Shown: positions 6,031 to 11,776 of the stretch, in pieces
Layout: the number at the start of each line of letters is the position of its first letter
Numbering within the stretch: the stretch's first letter is position 1
From: Verrucomicrobia bacterium UBA2460
GTDB lineage: Bacteria > Verrucomicrobiota > Verrucomicrobiia > Methylacidiphilales > Verrucolacustridaceae
Reading direction: 5' to 3'
DNA: 11,776 bases
Assembly: GCA_002342345.1 (NCBI GenBank)
Contig: DDPU01000018.1
Coordinates: 6,440-18,215 of the forward strand
Translations under genes and position numbers: made by a program
The notes under the pieces: generated by a model
What the model saw: only the letters and a program-made list of their open reading frames with translations
What the model was told of the DNA's origin: nothing
Databases searched by the model: none

Positions 6031-6777
6031 GTGCTCGAGCTCAAGGACATCCGCAAGCGTCTCGGGGGCCAGGAGGTTCTCCGGGGAGTCAACCTGAAGC
6101 TGGCTCCCGGGGAAAAGGTGGTGGTGATCGGGCGCAGCGGTTGCGGCAAGAGCGTGATGCTCCGACATATCATGGGGCTGCTTCAACCGGACGGGGGGGA
6201 GGTTTTTTTTGAGGGAACGAAGCTGACCGGGCTGAGCGAGGAGGCCTGGAATCCGTACCGGAGAAAAATCGGCATGTTGTTCCAGGGTGCGGCCCTGTTT
6301 GATTCCCTCTCCGTCTTCGAGAATCTTGCCTTTCCTCTTCGGGAGGAGGGCGAGAAGGATGAGGGGGTGTTGCGGGAAAAGGTGGCGGAATCGCTGCGGA
6401 TCGTTTCCCTGTCGGGAACGGAGCAAAAGATGCCTGCCGAGCTGAGCGGGGGCATGAAAAAGCGGGTGGCGCTGGCCCGGGCGGTGATCCGACGGCCCGA
6501 CCTGATGCTTTACGACGAACCGACCACCGGTCTGGATCCGGTGGTGGGTGACAGCATCAACCGGCTGATCCTCCACCTGGGAAAAATGTTTGGGATGGCG
6601 TCGATCGTGGTGACGCACGACATGACCAGCGCGCGGATGGTGGGGGACCGGATTGCCTACCTGCACGAGGGTAAGATTTATTATCAGGGAACTCCGGAAC
6701 AGGTGGACCGCTGTGAAGATCCGCTGGTGCGGGACTTTGTCCGCGGGCATGCTTCCGGAATGGACGTGATCGGGTAG
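6031..6777 (+). CDS. mlaF: MlaF-family ABC transporter ATPase
   Basis: This encodes 248 residues from a GTG at 6031, preceded by GAGGA with 5-nt spacing and 8 nt after the mlaE stop. The frame is open much further upstream, but that part overlaps mlaE. Walker A GRSGCGKS is at 34-41, Q-loop Gln85 in MLFQGAALFDSLSVFEN, signature LSGGM at 138-142 followed by KKRVALARA, Walker B LMLYDEP with Glu163 (158-164), and the H-loop His196 in VVTHDM. The 'FQGAALFDSL' and 'LSGGMKKRVALARA' strings are typical of MlaF/TTG2A rather than other ABC ATPases. It supplies ATP hydrolysis for MlaE-mediated lipid transport at the inner membrane. No mlaB (STAS protein) gene follows, unlike in E. coli. Confidence 0.95.
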   Translation: MLELKDIRKRLGGQEVLRGVNLKLAPGEKVVVIGRSGCGKSVMLRHIMGLLQPDGGEVFFEGTKLTGLSEEAWNPYRRKIGMLFQGAALFDSLSVFENLAFPLREEGEKDEGVLREKVAESLRIVSLSGTEQKMPAELSGGMKKRVALARAVIRRPDLMLYDEPTTGLDPVVGDSINRLILHLGKMFGMASIVVTHDMTSARMVGDRIAYLHEGKIYYQGTPEQVDRCEDPLVRDFVRGHASGMDVIG

Positions 6778-6791
6778 CCAAAGGAGGCCTG

Positions 6792-7496
6792 ATGAAAGAG
6801 CGGAACCTGGAACTCAAGGTGGGATTCTTCGTGCTCGCCGGACTGGCGGCGGTGGCGATGTTGGTGGTGGCGTTCGGAAAATTCGGCAATTATCTCAAGA
6901 AAACCTATCCCGTCGTCGTGGAGTTTCAGGATGCCCGCGACATCCTGAAAAACTCCAAGGTTCTCTGGCGGGGGGCGCAGATCGGGGTGGTGGCGGACAC
7001 GCCCACCTATCACGCGGGGGAGGATTACGTGGAGCTGACCCTGAAGATTGATGCGGGGATCGAGATTCCGACCGGTTCCAAGTTCCGGATCGACCAATAC
7101 GGGATGCTGGGGGACCGGTTTGTCCGGGTGGTGCCGCCGGAGACGGTGGACGGGACCTTTCTTGCCGCCGGGGCGCGGGTGAAGGGTGAGCAGGAGGCGG
7201 GATTAAACGCGATGATGGCCTCGGCGGGACCGGCTTTGGACGAGATCCGTTCGGCCGCGCGCCGGGTGGATGAGTTTGCCAAGGCAGCCACCGGGCTGGT
7301 GCAGGAGGCCGAGAAAGGGAAGGGTCCGCTCTACACGCTGATGAAGGACGAAAAGATGGCGTCCGACATGAAGGCCCTGATGGCCAATCTGCGGCGGCAC
7401 GGGGTTTTGTTTTACAGCGACGATGCGGCCAAGGCGGAAGACGAGAAGTCGAAGAAGACGGACCGAGGCAACGCCCCCAGCCGCGCGGTGCGGTGA
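6792..7496 (+). CDS. mlaD: MlaD-type MCE-domain lipid transport protein
   Basis: This encodes 234 residues. The ATG at 6792 has the strong ribosome binding site AAAGGAGG (6780-6787) with 4-nt spacing, the best in the window. Residues 9-29 form one membrane anchor (VGFFVLAGLAAVAMLVVAFG). Residues ~38-115 form the MCE beta-barrel, including VLWRGAQIGVV and YGMLGDRFVRVVP. A long helical region follows, ending LMANLRRHGVLFYS, then a charged Lys/Arg tail. E. coli MlaD has 183 residues, so this version is extended at the C-terminus. MCE rings bind MlaE and make a hydrophobic channel for phospholipid across the periplasm. The stop overlaps the ispD start by 4 nt. No periplasmic carrier gene (mlaC) is adjacent. 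Confidence 0.93.
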   Translation: MKERNLELKVGFFVLAGLAAVAMLVVAFGKFGNYLKKTYPVVVEFQDARDILKNSKVLWRGAQIGVVADTPTYHAGEDYVELTLKIDAGIEIPTGSKFRIDQYGMLGDRFVRVVPPETVDGTFLAAGARVKGEQEAGLNAMMASAGPALDEIRSAARRVDEFAKAATGLVQEAEKGKGPLYTLMKDEKMASDMKALMANLRRHGVLFYSDDAAKAEDEKSKKTDRGNAPSRAVR

Positions 7497-8182
7497 GCGG
7501 GGAGAGCGCAGCCATCCTGCTGGCCGCGGGGCAGGGGCGGAGGTTGGGCCATGACAAGTCGATCACGGAAATCGCCGGGCAGCCGGTGCTGGCTCATCCC
7601 CTGCGTGCGTTGGTCCAGGTGCGCGGTCTGGGAAGGATTGTGGTGACGGTGCGTGGGGATGCGCGGGAAGCCGCGGAGGCCTGGTTGGCGGGCTCCGACC
7701 TGCCGAAAGAACGGATCCGGTTTTTTCCGGGAGGGAAGGAGAGGCAGGATTCCGTCCAGGAAGGGCTGGCCGCCCTGGAAAAATCCGTCGAGTGGGTGGT
7801 GGTTCATGATGCCGCCCGGGTTCTCACCACCCACAAGCTGATCGAGAGGGTGATGGAGGGAGCGCGCGCAACCGGCGCGGCGGCGGCGGCTTCGAGGATG
7901 TCCGACACCGTCCGGGCCGCCGACGCCTCCGGGCGGATTCTGCGGCTGGTGGACCGGGAGGGTTTGTGGAGGATGGAAACCCCGCAGGTGGTCAGGGCGG
8001 AGGTCCTGAGGAAAGGGTTGGCCATCGCCCGGGAGAGGAAAATCACGGTGACCGACTGCCTGGCGGCGGCGGAACTCGCGGGGGTGCAGGGTGTCCTGGT
8101 GGAGTCGGGGGAACCCAATCTCAAGATCACCGTGCCTTCGGATTGGGCTTTGTCGGAAGCTTGGCTGAAGCAGTGGCGCTGA
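7493..8182 (+). CDS. ispD: 2-C-methyl-D-erythritol 4-phosphate cytidylyltransferase IspD
   Basis: This encodes 229 residues from a GTG at 7493 that overlaps the mlaD stop (GTGA), a translational-coupling arrangement. IspD joins CTP and MEP to form CDP-ME in the MEP isoprenoid pathway. The nucleotide loop LLAAGQGRRLG (9-19) is followed by Lys22. GGKERQDSV (80-88), HDAAR (105-109, with Asp106), ETPQ (162-165) and PNLKIT (208-213) are all IspD landmarks. Some positions are off-consensus: Val110 follows HDAAR where Pro is usual, and TDC replaces the common TDD (187-189). A related nucleotidyltransferase is possible but less likely. The last three codons, TGG CGC TGA, lie inside the antisense tRNA-Glu gene. 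ispF is not visible. Confidence 0.87.
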   Translation: MSGESAAILLAAGQGRRLGHDKSITEIAGQPVLAHPLRALVQVRGLGRIVVTVRGDAREAAEAWLAGSDLPKERIRFFPGGKERQDSVQEGLAALEKSVEWVVVHDAARVLTTHKLIERVMEGARATGAAAAASRMSDTVRAADASGRILRLVDREGLWRMETPQVVRAEVLRKGLAIARERKITVTDCLAAAELAGVQGVLVESGEPNLKITVPSDWALSEAWLKQWR

Positions 8183-8246
8183 CGGGATTCGAACCCGTGT
8201 ATGGTCCTTGAAAGGGACCTGTCCTAGGCCTCTAGACGACAGCGCC
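8174..8246 (-). tRNA. tRNA-Glu (anticodon UUC)
   Basis: On the minus strand the 7-bp acceptor stem GGCGCTG/CAGCGCC closes a cloverleaf. The D region contains GTCTAGAGGCCTAGGAC, as in other tRNA-Glu genes. The anticodon stem GGTCC/GGACC carries the loop CTTTCAA, giving anticodon TTC. The T arm is ACGGG-TTCGAAT-CCCGT. The discriminator is A at 8174 and CCA is not encoded. The 3' end overlaps the ispD 3' end by 9 bp on the opposite strand. Confidence 0.96.
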
Positions 8247-8251
8247 GGTAA

Positions 8252-8304
8252 CCCCGCCAACCTAGCCAAACCGGGGATCCGGCCAAGGCAAAGCTTTCCG
8301 GATC
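8252..8304. repeat. Two adjoining hairpins between tRNA-Glu and the metH promoter
   Basis: CCCCG (8252-8256) pairs with CGGGG (8272-8276). GATCCGG (8276-8282) pairs with CCGGATC (8298-8304), with an inner AAGGC-AAA-GCTTT stem that includes one G-T pair. These could end read-through from the ispD operon on the plus strand. No T-tract follows, so this is only a candidate terminator. Confidence 0.35.
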
Positions 8305-8313
8305 TCAAGATCA

Positions 8314-8343
8314 TATATCTTTGTATCATGATATAATGATATA
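8314..8343. promoter_or_regulatory. 30-bp near-palindromic operator overlapping the metH promoter
   Basis: The centre at 8328/8329 is the perfect palindrome TATCATGATA (8324-8333). Outer arms TATATC (8314-8319) and GATATA (8338-8343) are placed exactly symmetrically, so 26 of 30 positions are palindromic. Its AT-richness contrasts sharply with the surroundings. The spacing suits a dimeric repressor with nested half-sites. SahR-type ArsR-family regulators of methionine-cycle genes use ATATC/GATAT-like sites as I recall; the link is inference. Confidence 0.6.
8329..8337 (+). promoter_or_regulatory. Extended -10 promoter of metH
   Basis: TGATATAAT matches the extended -10 consensus TGnTATAAT exactly. 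No good -35 is seen 16-18 nt upstream, which extended -10 promoters tolerate. Transcription would begin near 8344, giving a leader of about 38 nt. The element lies inside the palindrome, so a bound repressor would block it. Confidence 0.6.
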
Positions 8344-8381
8344 ACTATCGACAGATTTTAGAATTTCCGTAGGGTGGGAGG

Positions 8382-11300
8382 ATGCAGGAAAGGGAAAAGA
8401 TTTTTGCCGGGAGGCGGCGGCTGGAAGGGGAGTTGGCCCGCAGGATCGTGCTGATCGACGGGGCCATGGGGACGATGGTGCAACGTCATGCGCTCACGGA
8501 AAAAGATTTCCGGGGGGAGCGTTTCGCCTCCCATCCGAGGGACCTGAAGGGCAACAACGACATTCTGGCGGTCACCCGTCCCGACGTGATCGGGGGGATT
8601 CACCGGGCTTACCTCGAGGCCGGGGCGGAGATCCTGGAAACCAACACCTTCAATGCGACCTCCATCTCCCAGGCCGACTACGGCCTGGAGGGCGCGGTGC
8701 GGGAAATCAACCTGGCGGCCGCGCGGCTGGCGCGAAAGGCAGTCGATGAATTTTCCCGGGCGAATCCCGGCCGGCACGCGTGGGTGGCTGGGGCGGTGGG
8801 GCCGACCAACCGGACGGCCTCGATGTCCCCGGATGTGAATCGGCCGGACTTCCGGGCGGTCACTTTCCGGCAACTGGCGGAGGCTTATGGCGAGCAGGTG
8901 AGGGCGTTGATCGAGGGCGGGGTGGATTTGCTTCTGCCGGAAACCACTTTTGACACGCTGAATCTCAAGGCGGCGCTCTGGGCGATGGAGGAGATCTTTG
9001 ACGAGATCGGCTACCGCCTGCCGGTGATGATCTCGGTAACGATCACCGACGCCTCGGGGCGGACGCTCTCCGGCCAGACCACCGAGGCCTTCTGGCATTC
9101 CATCCGGCATGCGCGCCCCTTCAGTGTGGGCATCAACTGCGCTTTGGGTCCGAAGGAGATGAGGCCCTACCTGGCGGCCTTGTCCAAGGTGGCGGATTGT
9201 TTTGTCAGTTGTTATCCCAATGCCGGCCTTCCCAACGCCTTTGGGGGCTACGACGAGACGCCCGACCAGATGGCGGAAGTGTTGCGGGAGTTCGGGCAAG
9301 CCGGATTTCTCAACATGGTGGGCGGCTGTTGCGGAACGACCCCGGAGCACATTGCGGCCATCGCCCGTGGGGTGCGGGGGTTGCCTCCGAGGGTGGCCCA
9401 ACCGCCCCCGCCGGCCACGGTATTGAGCGGGCTGGAGCCGTATACGGTCGGCACGGGCGGTTCTTTCACCTCGATCGGGGAGCGGACCAATGTCACCGGT
9501 TCGCCCAGGTTTTCCGCCCTGATCAAGGAGGGAAAATTTGACGAAGCCGTGGCGGTGGCCCGCCAACAGGTGGAGGCGGGGGCGAACCTGATCGACGTCA
9601 ATTTCGACGAGGCGCTCCTGGACGGCGAAGCGAGCATGACAAGGTTCCTGAACCTGGTGGCCAGCGAACCGGAAATTTCCCGGGTGCCGCTGGTTTTGGA
9701 CAGTTCCAAGTGGTCGGTGCTGGAGGCCGGTCTCCGGTGCGTGCAGGGCAAACCGGTGGTGAATTCGATCAGCCTGAAGGAGGGGGAGGGGCCTTTTCTC
9801 GAACAGGCCGGGAAGATCCGCCGGTACGGGGCGGCGGTCATCGTCATGGCGTTTGATGAAGAGGGACAGGCGACGGACCGCAAGAGGAAGGTGGCGATCT
9901 GCCGCCGGGCCCACCGGCTTCTCACCGAGAAGGCGGGATTTGCCCCGGAGGACATCATTTTTGACGTGAACATCCTCACCGTGGCAACGGGCATTGAGGA
10001 GCACAACGGGTATGCGGTGGAGTTCATCGAGGCGGTCCGGGAGATCAAGAAGACCCTGCCCGGGTGCAAGACGAGCGGCGGGGTCAGCAATATCTCCTTC
10101 TCCTTCCGGGGGAACAACCCGGTCCGGGAGGCGATGCATGCCTGTTTTCTTTATCATGCCATCCAGGCCGGGTTGGACATGGCCATCGTCAATGCCGGGC
10201 AGTTGGCGGTCTATGAGGAAATTCCCCCGGACCTCAAGGAACGGGTGGAGGATGTTCTCCTGAACCGTCGGCCGGACGCGACGGAGCGGATGCTGGAGTT
10301 CGCGGAAACGGTCAAGGCGGGCGGCAAGGCGGTGGTCAAGGACGAGGCCTGGCGCAAGCGGACGGTGGAGGAGCGGTTGCTGCACGCGCTCCTCAAGGGG
10401 ATCACCGACCACATTGACGAGGACACCGAGGAGGCGCGCCGGAAGTACGGCCGGCCGCTGGAGGTGATCGAGGGCCCGCTGATGGGGGGTATGCGCCACG
10501 TCGGGGACCTTTTCGGGCAGGGAAAAATGTTTCTCCCGCAGGTGGTGAAGAGCGCCCGGGTGATGAAAAGGGCCGTTGCCTACCTCACCCCCTTCATGGA
10601 GAAGGAGAAGGCCGCCGGGGGCAAAGCGCGCGCGGGGCGGATTCTCATGGCCACGGTCAAGGGGGATGTCCACGACATTGGAAAAAACATCGTGGGCGTG
10701 GTGTTGGCCTGCAACGGCTACGAAGTCATCGATCTTGGCGTGATGGTGCCTTGCGAGAAAATTCTGGCTGAGGCCAAAACGCACGGGGTGGATGTGATCG
10801 GTCTGAGCGGGCTGATCACCCCTTCGCTGGATGAAATGGTGACGGTGGCCGCGGAGATGCAGCGGGAGAAGATGAACCTGCCCCTGCTGATCGGCGGGGC
10901 GACGACCAGTGCCGCCCACACCGCCGTGAAAATCGCCCCCGTCTACGAAGGGGCGGTGGTGCACGTGATCGATGCCTCGCGGGTGGTGGGAGTGGCGCAG
11001 CAGCTTCTTTCCGCCGAAAAGAGCGGGGAGTTCGTCGCAAAAGTCCGCACCGAGCAGGAGAAAGCGCGCAAGGATTTTGAAAGCCGGAGGGCGGCGCAGA
11101 AACTTCTGCCGCTCGCCGAGGCCCGGAAAAACGCCGCACGACTGGACTGGTCGCGGGATCCGGAAGTTCCGGAATTTCTGGGGCTGCGCGTCTACGCCGA
11201 CTATCCGCTGGCCGACCTGGAGGAGTACATCGACTGGTCGCCCTTTTTCCATGCTTGGGAGCTGCGGGGCCGCTTCCCCAAAATCCTGCAGGATCCGGTG

Positions 11301-11776
11301 GTGGGGGCGGAGGCCCGGCGTCTCCACGCCGACGCCCTGGTCCTCCTGAAAAAAATCATCGGGGGAAAACGGATCCGGGCGAGGGGGGTGATGGGATTCT
11401 TTCCCGCCAATTCGGAAGGAGACGATATCCTTCTCTATGAGGATGACACCCGGCAAAGGGTGCGGGCGCGTCTCCACACCCTCCGGCAACAGGCGGCCCG
11501 CACGGATGGGCAACCCAACCGCTGTCTGGCCGATTTTGTGGCGCCGGTGGCGAGCGGAAAGAAGGATTACCTCGGGGCCTTTGCGGTGACCGCCGGCCAC
11601 GGGGTGGAGGAGTGGGCCAGGGAACTGGAGCAGGGCCACGACGACTACCAGGCGATCCTGCTCAAGGCCCTTGCGGACCGCTGTGCGGAGGCCTTTGCCG
11701 AAAAGATGCATGAAATGGCCCGCCAAGCCTGGGGCTTTGGCAAAAGGGAGAAACTGTCCAAGGAGGACCTGATCGA
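8382..11776 (+). CDS. metH: Cobalamin-dependent methionine synthase MetH (3' end outside window)
   Basis: 1131 codons are visible, with no stop before the window edge. The ATG at 8382 is the only upstream start, since an in-frame TAG lies at 8370. GGGAGG directly abuts the ATG, unusually close for a ribosome binding site. MetH transfers methyl from 5-methyltetrahydrofolate via cobalamin to homocysteine. The homocysteine domain (~20-335) has zinc ligands Cys253 (INCALGP) and Cys316-Cys317 (GGCCGTT). The pterin domain (~350-640) has [10 protein letters not shown] and DSSKW. The cap and cobalamin domains (~650-885) have His764 in DVHDIGKN, the lower cobalt ligand, plus [13 protein letters not shown] and GGATTS. 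The reactivation domain (~920 on) has [10 protein letters not shown] and CLADFVAP and is cut at LSKEDLI, about 100 residues short. The protein is close to E. coli MetH throughout. Confidence 0.98.
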   Translation, partial: MQEREKIFAGRRRLEGELARRIVLIDGAMGTMVQRHALTEKDFRGERFASHPRDLKGNNDILAVTRPDVIGGIHRAYLEAGAEILETNTFNATSISQADYGLEGAVREINLAAARLARKAVDEFSRANPGRHAWVAGAVGPTNRTASMSPDVNRPDFRAVTFRQLAEAYGEQVRALIEGGVDLLLPETTFDTLNLKAALWAMEEIFDEIGYRLPVMISVTITDASGRTLSGQTTEAFWHSIRHARPFSVGINCALGPKEMRPYLAALSKVADCFVSCYPNAGLPNAFGGYDETPDQMAEVLREFGQAGFLNMVGGCCGTTPEHIAAIARGVRGLPPRVAQPPPPATVLSGLEPYTVGTGGSFTSIGERTNVTGSPRFSALIKEGKFDEAVAVARQQVEAGANLIDVNFDEALLDGEASMTRFLNLVASEPEISRVPLVLDSSKWSVLEAGLRCVQGKPVVNSISLKEGEGPFLEQAGKIRRYGAAVIVMAFDEEGQATDRKRKVAICRRAHRLLTEKAGFAPEDIIFDVNILTVATGIEEHNGYAVEFIEAVREIKKTLPGCKTSGGVSNISFSFRGNNPVREAMHACFLYHAIQAGLDMAIVNAGQLAVYEEIPPDLKERVEDVLLNRRPDATERMLEFAETVKAGGKAVVKDEAWRKRTVEERLLHALLKGITDHIDEDTEEARRKYGRPLEVIEGPLMGGMRHVGDLFGQGKMFLPQVVKSARVMKRAVAYLTPFMEKEKAAGGKARAGRILMATVKGDVHDIGKNIVGVVLACNGYEVIDLGVMVPCEKILAEAKTHGVDVIGLSGLITPSLDEMVTVAAEMQREKMNLPLLIGGATTSAAHTAVKIAPVYEGAVVHVIDASRVVGVAQQLLSAEKSGEFVAKVRTEQEKARKDFESRRAAQKLLPLAEARKNAARLDWSRDPEVPEFLGLRVYADYPLADLEEYIDWSPFFHAWELRGRFPKILQDPVVGAEARRLHADALVLLKKIIGGKRIRARGVMGFFPANSEGDDILLYEDDTRQRVRARLHTLRQQAARTDGQPNRCLADFVAPVASGKKDYLGAFAVTAGHGVEEWARELEQGHDDYQAILLKALADRCAEAFAEKMHEMARQAWGFGKREKLSKEDLI

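Noticed and set aside
8344..8381. A possible SAH, SAM or cobalamin riboswitch upstream of metH
   Set aside because: The predicted leader is only about 38 nt, lacks the conserved cores and shows no stable stem. Control by the palindromic operator is a better explanation.
8358..11726. A 1122-codon open frame on the minus strand, antisense to metH
   Set aside because: It is the complement of a full, highly conserved metH. Its translation is rich in His, Pro, Arg and Gly with no recognisable domain, as expected for an antisense frame of GC-rich coding DNA.
1..11776. CRISPR arrays, insertion sequences, integrase genes and attachment sites at the tRNA
   Set aside because: No regularly spaced repeats, transposase or recombinase catalytic motifs were seen, and no duplicate of the tRNA-Glu 3' end was noticed elsewhere in the window.

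Overview
The window is GC-rich, densely packed Gram-negative bacterial chromosome. It carries an LptF/LptG-type lipopolysaccharide exporter fragment, an MlaE-MlaF-MlaD outer-membrane lipid transporter, and IspD of the MEP isoprenoid pathway. A Verrucomicrobiota-like host would fit the overall impression (the small arm-domain protein, several starts without a Shine-Dalgarno sequence, this Mla/IspD order), but that is inference; nothing here proves the phylum. There are no insertion sequences, prophage genes, CRISPR arrays or rRNA genes. Most genes are ordinary core genes, and the unusual material lies between them.

Layout. (1) 1-684 (+): 3' part of an LptF/LptG permease, meeting the next gene tail to tail across a strong hairpin. 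(2) 736-1514 (-): two small genes. One encodes an 80-residue basic, Trp-rich protein resembling an isolated arm-type DNA-binding domain. It lies behind its own promoter and a roughly 215-nt leader full of stem-loops, the last of which displays the ribosome binding site in its loop. The other encodes a secreted Cys-rich peptide with an apparently leaderless promoter. (3) 1545-4431 (-): ruvB followed by a secreted trypsin-like protease flanked by TPR repeats. (4) 4524-8182 (+): a five-gene run of HAD phosphatase, mlaE, mlaF, mlaD and ispD, diverging from ruvB. (5) 8174-8246 (-): tRNA-Glu(UUC), whose 3' end overlaps the 3' end of ispD. (6) 8382-11776 (+): metH, cobalamin-dependent methionine synthase, cut by the window edge. 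It is preceded by an extended -10 promoter embedded in a 30-bp near-palindrome that looks like a repressor operator.

How the parts work together: MlaE, MlaF and MlaD form the inner-membrane phospholipid transport complex, and the LptF/LptG fragment is part of the LPS exporter, so both ends of cell-envelope lipid handling are present. RuvB is the Holliday-junction motor; its co-transcription with a secreted protease appears positional rather than functional. MetH makes methionine and recycles the folate methyl group. The best candidates for something undescribed are the structured leader plus arm-like small protein (736-1228) and the palindromic operator at metH (8314-8343).
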